Assembly: GCF_020379485.1 (NCBI RefSeq)
Contig: NW_026014713.1
Span: 701,533 to 765,532 of the forward strand
DNA length: 64,000 nucleotides
Source of the DNA: Brassica napus
Taxonomy: Eukaryota > Streptophyta > Magnoliopsida > Brassicales > Brassicaceae
Direction of reading: 5' to 3'
Shown here: positions 9,452-19,400 of the stretch, one piece after another
Layout of the letters: each line of letters opens with the position of its first letter
Position numbering within the stretch: the stretch's first letter is position 1
Translations under genes and position numbers: made by a program
The notes under the pieces: model-generated
Told to the model about the DNA's origin: nothing
The model's database searches: none
The model's input: the letters and a program-made list of their open reading frames with translations, nothing else

Positions 9452-10006
9452 TGTTGAGAAGAGGAAGCCATTATGAGAAGGAAAGGTAGAGCTAAGCAAG
9501 TGATGGGAAAGAGTACGGACAGTACGGCCTAGGTACGGACAGTACGGCCTATGTACGGACAGGGGCTTGGCCGTACATCTAAGGAAACATAAAGGGAGAA
9601 GGAGATGGGTGAGTAAAGCCTCTACAGCACACGGAGGGTCTCAAGACTGATCAGACCGTTTAAGGATAAGGGAAGGACGAGCCTTATCCATCCAGGCCGT
9701 GGACAGGCTGTAAAGGCAAAGGCAAAGCGTGTGAGCCTTACCGTCCGTTCATTCAAAAGAAACGCTCCCTTTGGTCTTGACTACACATGCTTATGACTAG
9801 TGATGTTTTTCCCTTAACTTGTAAACCCTAATGCCTCTTCTATAAATGATGTAACCTCATCTCATAATAAGATTAGACAGTTCTATCCTATCAATCTCTC
9901 TCTACACATTTCCATAATGATTCTCCATTAATCACTAATCCTTTCTCTACTCAACCTAAATCATACTACTCTCTCATATACAACTCAGATTCTCTAAAAC
10001 ATTTCA
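9452..10006 (+). repeat. R3 3' LTR (555 bp)
   Basis: It is the same length as the 5' LTR and has one visible substitution. It is followed by the TSD ATGCT and then resumed R2 integrase coding. The W-box motif is at 9777-9792. Confidence 0.95.
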
Positions 10007-10011
10007 ATGCT

Positions 10012-12372
10012 GTATCCACTGCTTGCTATCTAATCAACCGAATGCCGACAAGGGTGTTGAAGGATCAAGCACCATTTGAGGTACTGAACAAGCGCAAGCC
10101 ATCTTTGGCATATATGAGAGTGTTTGGATGTTTGTGTTATGTGTTGGTACCAGGAGAGTTGAGGAACAAGCTAGAAGCAAGAAGCCGAAAGGAAATGTTC
10201 ATTGGCTACTCAACAACTCAAAAGGGATATAAGTGTTATGATCCAGAAGCTAGAAGGGTACTTGTATCTAGAGATGTGAAGTTCATTGAAGAAAGAGGAT
10301 ACTATGAAGAGAAGAATCAAGAAGACTTGAGGGACCTTACATCAGATAAGGCTGGAGTCTTAAGGATTATTTTGGAAGGTCTTGGCATCAAGATGAATCA
10401 GGATCAGTCCACAAGAAGTGGACAACCAGAAGGGGGCTCAAATGAACCAAGTAGAGCTGCTCAAACACCTCACCTTGATCATGAGGGGGGAAGTGAACCT
10501 GAAACTCAAGAAAATGGCCAAGAAGGAGTCGGCTTGAGTGAAGAAGGAGAAGAGTTCAACTCAGGTTCTCATCATCAAGGTGAGCAAGACCAAGGAGATG
10601 AAGCACAAGAACCGCATATACAAGATGAGCCGGTTCAAGTGCAAGAACAACCAGTATTGAGGAGAAGCACAAGGCTTAGAAAGGATCCTTCCTCTTGGGT
10701 AAACACGCGAGTGTACTACAATGCCCAAGCTGTGGAGCATCCTTCTCAAGCTGTGTGTTCCTTTGCTCAATACCCTGAAGAACATTGTGCATTCATGGTT
10801 AACTTGGATGAGAACTATATTCCAAGAAGCTATGAAGAAGCAATCATGGATAAAGAATGGAAGGAATCAGTTGGAGCTGAGGCAGGAGCCATGATCAAGA
10901 ATGATACATGGTATGAGAGTGAGTTACCAAAAGGGAAGAAGGCTGTGAGTAGTAAATGGATATTCACAATCAAGTATAAGGCTGATGGAAAGGTTGAGAG
11001 GAAGAAGTCAAGGCTAGTAGCAAGAGGTTTCACTCAAACTTATGGAGAAGATTACATAGAAACCTTTGCACCAGTAGCTAAACTACATACAATACGGATT
11101 GTATTAAGCTTGGCTGTGAATCTTGGATGGGGGTTATGGCAAATGGATGTGAAGAATGCATTCTTACAAGGTGAACTTGAGGATGAAGTATATATGCATC
11201 CACCTCCAGGCCTAGAACACTTAGTGAAGAGAGGGAATGTGTTGAGATTGAAGAAAGCTATCTATGGGCTGAAGCAATCACCAAGAGCTTGGTACAACAA
11301 GCTGAGCACTACTCTGAATGGCCGAGGCTTCAAGAAGTCTGAACTAGACCACACTCTCTTCACACTCACAACTCCCTCAGGTATGATTGCACTTCTTGTG
11401 TATGTTGATGATATCATTATCACAGGAAGTGATAAGGAAGGTATCATAGCAACCAAGGAGTTCATTAAATCCATGTTTGAGATTAAAGATTTGGGAGAAA
11501 TGAAATACTTTCTTGGAATTGAGATATGTAGATCCAAGGAAGGTTTATTCATGTCCCAAAGGAAGTATACACTTGATCTTTTGAAAGGTGCAGGTGCTTA
11601 TGGAGGCAAGACTGCAAGGATGCCTATGGAGGATGGCTACAAAGTCCCACGAGAGGGGGAGATTGAAGACAGCAAACCTTATCAGGATCCTAAACTCTAT
11701 AGAAAACTAGTTGGCAAATTGATTTATCTTACCATAACTAGACCTGACATTTGTTTTGCTGTGAATCAGGTGAGTCAACACATGCAAGTTCCTAAGGAGC
11801 ATCATTGGCACATGGTGGAGAGGATCTTGATGTATCTCAACGGCTCACCTGATCAAGGAGTATGGATGGGTTGCAATGGAAGCACTGAAGTGGTTGGATA
11901 CTGTGATGCAGATTGGGCTGGTGATAGAGCAGACAGGAGATCAACCACAGGCTATTGCACATTCATTGGAGGCAACTTGGTGACATGGAAGAGTAAGAAG
12001 CAGAAGGTGGTCTCTTGCTCAAACGCAGAAGCTGAGTATAGAGCTATGCTGAAGCTTACCAACGAGTTGGTATGGATCAAAGGCATCTTGAAGCATTTGG
12101 AGATTGATCAAGCCACGCCAATGACAATGCATTGTGATAACCAAGCAGCCATTCACATTGCATCCAACTCGGTGTTTCATGAGAGGACCAAGCACATTGA
12201 AGTTGATTGCCACAAGGTGAGGCAAATGATCATTCTAGGAGTCATCTTGCCATGTTACACGAGGAGTGAAGATCAGTTGGCTGATGTGTTCACCAAGGCT
12301 GCAAGACAGAAGACCATGGAGTCCATTCATATCAGGTTGGGCCTCATTGATCTTGGGAAGAGAAGGAGCTGA
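10012..12372 (+). pseudogene. R2 integrase C-terminus, RT and RNase H segment
   Basis: This continues the R2 polyprotein after R3, starting VSTACYLINRMPTRVLKDQ. It holds the end of integrase (MFIGYSTTQKGYKCYDPE), the acidic Glu/Gln-rich linker (about 10390-10650), RT with QMDVKNAFLQG, YGLKQSPRAWY and LLVYVDDIIITG, then RNase H, ending DLGKRRS. There is no frameshift or stop inside, so R2 was coding-competent here when R3 entered. The C-terminus GKRRS groups it with R9 and R15 rather than with R1 and R3 (GKSRS). Confidence 0.93.
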
Positions 12373-12502
12373 TCCTCTTGGCTGTGAGGTCTTTACTCTT
12401 TTTCCCTCATCAAGGTTTTGTCCCAATGGGTTTTCCTTGGTGAGGTTTTTAATGAGGAAGATCTCATGGCCATCCAAGCTTAGACTTTCACAAAGCTAAG
12501 CT

Positions 12503-12512
12503 TGAGGGGGAG
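12503..12512 (+). other. R2 polypurine tract
   Basis: TGAGGGGGAG lies directly before the R2 3' LTR. Confidence 0.86.
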
Positions 12513-13091
12513 TGTTGAGATGAGGAGTTAAACTATTAAGGCTTAGGAAACCTTGGGAAGAAGGAATGAGGAGAAGAAGGCATTAAGAGGAGTTAGGCCG
12601 AGACAAGACCGTACAGGCCGTACACTGGCCGTACTGTCCGTACAAGTAGGACACAGCCAAATGGGAAGTTACCCTACCTTGAGGTGAAAGGTAACTTAGA
12701 AGGAGTTAACCTTTGGGAGTAACTGAGCAGACCGTTGAAGATAGGATAAGGGACGCGGCTTGACAGGCTGGACACGAGCTGTAAAGGGAAAGCAAACCTT
12801 ATCCATCCGGTCACACATGTGAAGCTCCTCATTGGCTCAGTTTGAATTAGGCGCGCCTCTCTTCATTGACTACACATGCTTGTTCTACTTTATCCTTATG
12901 AAGCCCTAGGATCTAAAGTCTATATATTGTAAACTCTCTCATTAATAAAAGTTTAGACAGTTCTAAACAATCTCTCTCTATACTCATTTCATTATGATTC
13001 TCCATTAGTCTCTAATCTGTCTCTTAATCTCTTATTCTCTTCTATAATCCTTTCTAAACTCAGATAATCATCTATATCCTTAAATCTCATA
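12513..13091 (+). repeat. R2 3' LTR (579 bp), U3 type beta with U5 type 1
   Basis: The LTR starts TGTTGAGATGAGGAGTTAAAC and ends AATCTCATA. U3 differs from R1, R9 and R15, but from AGACAGTTCTA (12955-12965) onward it matches them almost perfectly. It carries a CCGTAC cluster (about 12608-12644), the W-box motif (12866-12881) and a TATATATT box (about 12921). R4 resumes at 13092. Confidence 0.92.
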
Positions 13092-15349
13092 AGCTTCTCC
13101 AACATCACCCTCAGTGTTGTTGCTCTATCAGATGGAGCTTGAGACAAATCCTTCGGATTTTCCCACTCCTTTTCTTCATAATACCCTTTTGATTCAATAA
13201 ACTTCACTTCTCTAGATACCATCACTCTCCTTGCTTCAGGATCATAGCACTTGTATCCCTTCTGAGTGATAGAGTATCCAATGAACATAGCCTTAGTACT
13301 CTTTGCCTCCAGCTTGTTTCTCTGTTCTCCTGGGGTCATGACATAGCATACACATCCAAATACTCGTAGGTGATCAATAAATGGCTTGCTCTTATTCAGC
13401 ACCTCAAATGGAGACAGATTCTTCAGTATCTTGGTTGGGACTCGGTTGATGAGATAGCAAGCAGTCTGTACAGCATCTCCCCAAAAACGTTTTGGGACAT
13501 TTGCATGAAACATCATCGACCTAGCAACCTCCATCAAGTGCCTATTCTTCCTCTCAGCTACACCATTCTGCTGTGGTGTGTAGGGACAACTGGTCTGATG
13601 CACAATCCCATGCTTGGCTAGATGACTCTTAAAGGCATTGCTGATGTATTCACCTCCGTTGTCTGATCTCAGTACCTTCACAGTGGCATTGTATTGATTA
13701 GATACATATGCTTGAAAGTTCATAAAAGCTTCTAGCACCCTATCTTTAGATGGAAGCAATGTGAGCCATGTATACTTAGACTTCTTATCAATGAATGTCA
13801 CAAAGTATTTATGGCTGTCTCTAGACATGCATGGAGCGGTCCACACATCCGAGTGAACTAGATCAAAGCAATGCTCATAAGTAGTCTCAGATGTTGGAAA
13901 AACAGTCCTACAATGCTTTCCTAATATGCATGCTTCACAATTCAAGTGATTGAATGACATATTAGGGATTATCAATTCAATGGCACGAGCATGAGGATGT
14001 CCTAATCTAGCATGCCAAGTAATACTATCAATCTTCTCAGCAGTACTACTCAAGCAAATAGAATCAAAGGGATTAGAGGTCTTAGCCAAGTTGAGGTGAT
14101 ATAGCTGATTCTTGCTGTCTCCTCTGCCAATGACTCTCCCAGTCTTCAAATCTTGAAACTCCACTTCATCAGGTCTGAATACTACTTGACAATCAAGATC
14201 AATGGTAGCTTTCTTCACAGATAATAGATTTGAAGTGAACTGAGGCATGTAGAAGGCAGTTGTGTCCTTCTCAAACAGTTTTAGCTTTCCCACTCCTTCT
14301 ATTGGGATCATGGCACCATTAGCTATCATAACACTCCCTGTTGCAGCCTTGATCTCACTTATAAGCCTCCTATCACTGATCATATGATGACTTGCTCCAG
14401 AATCAATCACAATTGGTTTAGAAGCTCCGGATTGTATAGCCTGCTTCCTGCTTGCTGCTAAGGCTTGTACTTGTTCCATGAACACTCTCCATTCTTTCCT
14501 GGTGATGCGATCATCAGCTCTACTCCCTTTCTCCTGCTCTTTTAACACCCCACTGTCTTCTACTGATTTCCCCATGTAGGCTGAGTAAGAACACTCTCCC
14601 ACAACTCTCTTTCTACCCTTTCCTATGTTGATAGAGGCTTTGGATAGCATTCTGCACCTCCTCCTCTTCCGGAAGCCCTCACTCCTACTCCCGGTTAGCC
14701 TCCATGAGCTCTCACTCCTACTCATGGTTAGCTTCTGGAAGCTCTCACTCCTACTCCTAGTTGGCTTCCATGAGCTCTCACTCCTACTCATGGTTAGCCT
14801 CTCATCATCTCTCATTATCCCATACGCCCTTCTTATAAGCACACAGACCTCTTCCATTTCCAGAAGCTGTTCCCCTCTTAGAACCATCTCCACCAGCCAC
14901 CCATATGATGACTCCATACTCGCCAAGAGCTTCAGCACCGTCGCTTGCTCTTGTGTAGTATCCCCATCCACATGAGATCTCAACCCTTGTAGTTCAACCC
15001 ACAAATGTTGTAGCTTCCTCACATGGTTATTAAACCCTTCTCTTCCTTGTTTAACTTCACTAATCACCTTCTTGACTTCATACACTCTCCTAAGACTGAT
15101 CTTGTCCTCATAAACATCTTCAATCTTCTCAAGCAGTGTACTTTCTTCAAGACTGAAGCAATCTCCACTTGTTTTTCTTGCTGTCTGATCTTTCTCAGCA
15201 GCTTTACCCTTCAAAGACTCTTCCTTCTCATGGTTTCTCCAAACTCCACAACTTTTCAGAGTTGTTTTCATCTGTGAGAACCACCCCCACTCATTCCCTC
15301 TCTCTTTCTTCTCTTCACTCCTTGTTGTACCAGATTGAAGCAGCTCCAT
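13092..15349 (-). pseudogene. R4 Gag-protease-integrase segment, group II Gag with Ser-Arg repeat
   Basis: This gives about 752 residues of the R4 polyprotein from its ATG (MELLQSGTTR); it is cut by R2 at the residues VMLEKL. Gag lacks the CCHC knuckle. In its place are four 11-residue Ser/Arg repeats (residues about 185-228) followed by KRRRC. Protease DSGAS is at about 316-320, followed by the integrase HHCC (HARLGHPH, CEAC) and DDE motifs (HSDVWTAP, RSDNGGEY, NGVAERKN). The upstream Gag keeps a faint match to group I (YEVKKVISEV, LWVELQGLR). Translation past 13092 would enter antisense LTR, which is an artefact. Whether the basic repeat replaces the zinc knuckle as RNA-binding nucleocapsid is inference. 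Confidence 0.9.
14666..14797 (-). repeat. Four 33-bp tandem repeats in R4 gag
   Basis: Four imperfect copies encode the units LTMSRSESSWK, PTRSRSESFQK, LTMSRSESSWR and LTGSRSEGFRK. The repeat is Ser/Arg-rich and sits where group I Gag has its spacer and zinc knuckle. R6 and R13 have a basic stretch here without the repeat. Confidence 0.85.
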
Positions 15350-15699
15350 CTTCTTTAGCCTAGATCTTCACTCAGATGCTTCTAATCTCACACGCCAATC
15401 TTAACCACAAGCTAGACCCCTCTTCTGACCTTGTCAAACACCTAAAGAGACTCCCTTGAAGCTGACTCTCCAAAGAAACACCAACAGACACAAACTTGAC
15501 TTTTAAAGGATCTAGCTCTTGAAAAATCTCAAGAACTCTCAAGAACACTCAAGAACATTTGGAACCACGAAATCACTCTCTCCTTTTAAAGGAACCTGGC
15601 TCTGATACCATAATAGATTTAGTGATTTAAAGAGTGATTAAGTTTAATCTGAGAATTAAAGAGATTGGAGATTAAGAACAAGAGAGAGAGAGACTCAAA
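14911..15699 (-). repeat. R4 tandem duplication, copy 1 (gag start, leader, PBS, part LTR)
   Basis: This segment recurs as 15700-15751 plus 27380-28127 (800 bp once R5 is removed). Both copies start at ACTCCAT. The copies differ by a T/G substitution, a 1-bp A-run change and one extra ACTCAAGAAC unit in copy 2, which accounts for the 11-bp length difference. Confidence 0.85.
15593..15610 (-). other. R4 primer-binding site, internal copy
   Basis: It is the reverse complement of TGGTATCAGAGCCAGGTT, adjacent to the truncated R4 LTR. It exists because of the tandem duplication. Confidence 0.88.
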
Positions 15700-15706
15700 A
15701 CTCCAT
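15611..15706 (-). repeat. R4 5' LTR, truncated copy (96 bp of U5)
   Basis: It matches 28039-28134 and breaks at ACTCCAT (15700-15706), where R4 gag sequence follows instead of more LTR. It marks the duplication joint. Confidence 0.88.
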
Positions 15707-15751
15707 ACTCGCCAAGAGCTTCAGCACCGTCGCTTGCTCTTGTGTAGTATC

Positions 15752-16331
15752 TATAAGATTTGAGTAAAGTAAAAGATAATCTGAGTTTAGATAAGAATAG
15801 AGAAGAGATTAAGAGACTAATGGAGAATCATTGTGAAAAGTATAGAGAGATTGATTTGTTTAGAACTGTCTAATCTTTATTAATGAGCTTAGGATACATT
15901 ATATAGTAAGAGAGAGTCTCTAGGGTTTCGAAATACAAGAGGAGAAAACATGTGAAGTCAATGGATAGGATAAGAATGCATTTGAACTATCCAATAGGAG
16001 TGACCGCGTGTGTGAAGCATCTTTGCTTTATGCCTTCTTCTTTCCAGCCCAAGACAGGCTGTCACACGCTCCTTCTTCCTTTGGTAACGGTCTGATCCTT
16101 CAGATAAGTGATCAGAGCTTCTTCTTATCTAGTTAAGTTACTTAAGTAACTCTTGGCTTAACCGTGGCTGAGGTAAGTGTGTATGGCCATGTACGGCCAT
16201 GTACGGCCATGTACGGCCTTGTACGGATGCCTCAGCCTCACTTCTCCATTCCTCCTAAGCTCCTTCTTCTCCATTCATACTTAACCTCTCAAGCCTTCTC
16301 TTTACCTCAAATGTCTCAACTCATCTCAACA
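15752..16331 (-). repeat. R5 3' LTR (580 bp)
   Basis: On the minus strand it starts TGTTGAGATGAG and ends AATCTTATA. U3 has four near-tandem TACGGCC units (about 16191-16220). The conserved W-box region near 15946-15961 has one change (AACATG for AGCATG) compared with the other R5 LTR. Confidence 0.94.
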
Positions 16332-16341
16332 CTCCCCCTCA
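16332..16341 (-). other. R5 polypurine tract
   Basis: CTCCCCCTCA on the plus strand is the PPT read on the minus strand, abutting the 3' LTR. Confidence 0.87.
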
Positions 16342-16472
16342 AGCTTAGCTTTATGAACAACTAAGCTTGGACAGCCATGAGATCTTCCTCATTAAAAACC
16401 TCACCAAGGAAAACCCATTGGGACAAAACCTTGATGAGGGAAAAAGAGTAAAGACCTCACAGCCAAAGGGGA

Positions 16473-19400
16473 TCAGCTCCTTCTCTTCCCAAGATCAATG
16501 AGGCCCAACCTGATGTGAATGGACTCCATTGTCTTCTGTCTTGCAGCCTTGGTGAACACATCAGCCAACTGATCTTCACTCCTTGTATAGCATGGCAAGA
16601 TGACTCCTAGGATGATCATCTGCCTCACTTTGTGGCAATCAACTTCAATGTGCTTGGTTCTCTCATGGAACACCGAGTTGGAGGCAATGTGGATAGCTGC
16701 TTGGTTATCACAATGCATTGTCATTGGCGTGGTTTGATCAATCTCCAAATGCTTCAAGATGCCTTTGATCCACACCAGCTCGTTGGTAAGCTTCAGCATA
16801 GCTCTATACTCAGCTTCTGCGCTTGAGCAAGAGACCACCTTCTGCTTCTTACTCTTCCATGTAACCAAGTTGCCTCCAATGAATGTGCAATAGCCTGTGG
16901 TTGATCTCCTGTCTGCTCTATCACCAGCCCAATCCGCATCACAGTATCCAACCACTTCAGTGCTCCCATTGCAACCCATCCATATTCCTTGATCAGGTGA
17001 GCCGTTGAGATACATCAGAATTCTCTCCACCATACGCCAGTGATGATCCTTAGGCACTTGCATATGTTGACTCACCTGATTCACAGCAAAACAAATGTCA
17101 GGTCTAGTTATGGTAAGGTAAATCAGTTTACCAACTAGTTTTCTATAGAGTTTAGGATCCTGATAAGGTTTGCTGTCTTCAATCTCCCCCTCTCGTGGGA
17201 CTTTGTAGCCATCCTCCATAGGCATCCTTGCTGTCTTGCCTCCATAAGCACCTGCACCTTTCAAAAGATCAAGTGTATACTTCCTTTGGGACATGAATAA
17301 GCCTTCCTTGGATCTACATATCTCAATTCCAAGAAAGTATTTCATTTCTCCCAAGTCTTTAATCTCAAACATGGATTTAAGAAACTCCTTGGTTGCTATG
17401 ATACCTTCCTTATCACTTCCTGTGATAATGATGTCATCAACATACACAAGGAGTGCAATCATACCTGAGGGAGTAGTGAGTGTGAAGAGAGTGTGGTCTA
17501 GTTCAGACTTCTTGAAGCCTCGGCCATTCAGAGTAGTGCTCAGCTTGTTGTACCAAGCTCTTGGTGATTGCTTCAGCCCATAGATAGCTTTCTTCAGTCT
17601 CAATACATTTCCTCTCTTCACTAAGTGTTCTAGGCCTGGAGGTGGATGCATATATACTTCATCCTCAAGTTCACCTTGTAGGAATGCATTCTTCACATCC
17701 ATTTGCCATAACCCCCATCCAAGATTCACAGCCAAGCTTAATACAATCCGTATTGTATGTAGTTTAGCTACTGGTGCAAAGGTTTCTATGTAATCTTCTC
17801 CATAAGTTTGAGTGAAACCTCTGGCTACTAGCCTTGACTTCTTCCTCTCAACCTTTCCATCAGCCTTATACTTGATTGTGAATATCCATTTACTACTCAC
17901 AGCCTTCTTCCCTTTTGGTAACTCACTCTCATACCATGTATCATTCTTGATCATGGCTCCTGCCTCAGCTCCAACTGATTCCTTCCATTCTTTATCCATC
18001 ATTGCCTCTTCATAGTTTCTTGGTATGTAGTTCTCATCCAAGTTTACCATAAAGGCACAATGTTCTTCAGGGTATTGAGCAAAGGAACACACAGCTTGAG
18101 AAGGATGCTCCACAGCTTGGGCATTGTAGTACACTCGCGTGTTTACCCAAGTAGAAGGATCCTTTCTCAGCCTTGTGCTTCTTCTCAATACTGGTTGGTT
18201 CTGAACCTGCTCCTCTTGGACACTCGGTTCTGGTGCTTCAGCCTGAGCTTCTACTTCTCCTTGGCTTTGATCACCTTGATTGTGAGAGCCTGAAACACTC
18301 TCTTCTTCTTCACTCAAGCCGGCTCCATCCTGACCATCTTCTTGAGTTTCAGATTCCCTGCCCCCCTCACGATCAAGGTGAGGTGACTGATTAGCTTCAC
18401 TAGGGGCCGGAGAACTCTCATGTTGGTTCCTACTCCCCACATTTGGATCCTGGTTCATCTTGATACCTAGACCCTCCAAAATCAGTCTTAAGGCGCCTGC
18501 CTTATCTGACGTTAGATCCTTTAGCTCCTCTTGATTCCTTTCTTCATAGTATCCTCTAGCTTCTATGAACTTCACATCTCTAGAGATTAGGACTCTTCTA
18601 GTATCTGGATCATAGCACTTGTATCCCTTTTGTGTTGTTGAATAGCCAATAAACATAGCCTTAGTGCTCCTTGCCTCTAGCTTGTTTCTTAACTCTCCTG
18701 GTACCAACACAAAGCATAGACATCCAAATACTCTCAAGTAATCCACTGATGGCTTGTGCTTGTTTAGAACTTCAAATGGTGCTTGATCCTTCAACACCTT
18801 TGTGGGAATCCTGTTGATCAAGTAACAAGCAGTAGCCACAGCATCACTCCAGAACCTCTTTGGAACATTTGCTTGGAACATCATTGACCTAGCAACCTCC
18901 ATCAAGTGTCGGTTCTTCCTCTCAGCTACCCCATTCTGTTGTGGAGTATAAGGACAGCTTGTTTGATGCAAGATCCCATGATGCTCTAGATGACTTTTGA
19001 ACGCATAGCTTGTGTACTCCCCTCCATTATCTGATCTCAAAATTTTAATCTTGGCATTATAATGGTTAGTCACATGAGCTTGAAAGTTCTTAAATGCATC
19101 TATCACTCTATCTTTTGATGGGATTAAAGTTAACCAGGTGTATTTGGATTTTTCATCAATGAATGTGACAAAGTATTTATGATTGTCTCTAGATATGCAA
19201 GGTGCAGTCCACACATCAGAATGAATAAGATCAAAGCACTTATCATAAACACTAGTAGAGTTTGGAAACACAGTTTTACAATGCTTGCCTAAAATGCAAG
19301 CTTCACAATCCTTATTCTCAAATAAAACACCTGGTAACATCAAGTTTAAAGCTCTACCATGAGGATGTCCTAATCTAGCATGCCACAAAGCATTTTTATT

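Larger units (their letters stand above)
4040..10006 (+). mobile_element. R3: complete Ty1/copia element, intact and young
   Basis: The element is complete at 5967 bp, flanked by the TSD ATGCT (4035-4039 and 10007-10011). Its LTRs are both 555 bp and I see one difference (GGTATAGC against GGTAGAGC near the start). It has a PBS, one long ORF and a PPT. Its LTR ends canonically TG...CA, unlike most LTRs here. Gag, leader and U5 resemble R12, while the RNase H end and U3 resemble R1, so it looks recombinant. Confidence 0.96.
2170..13091 (+). mobile_element. R2: Ty1/copia element, split by R1 and R3
   Basis: This group I element is missing its 5' LTR and first gag codons, which lie left of the window beyond R1. 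The visible parts are 2170-4039 and 10012-13091. R3 sits between them with TSD ATGCT at both edges. R2 is itself inserted in R4 (minus strand): R4 coding stops at 13092 and AGCTT (13092-13096) is the predicted TSD. With R1 and R3 removed, the visible reading frame is continuous. Confidence 0.92.

Noticed and set aside
12992..13091. An apparent C-terminal tail (MRFKDIDDYLSLERIIEENK and onward) on the R4 protein, repeated on the R8 protein at 35040-35139
   Set aside because: It is the antisense strand of the shared U5 of the R2 and R9 LTRs. It appears twice only because both LTRs interrupt minus-strand ORFs.
16191..16220. A CRISPR-like or satellite array from the TACGGCC repeats
   Set aside because: The units are under 12 bp with irregular spacing inside U3 of a plant retrotransposon; there are no spacers.
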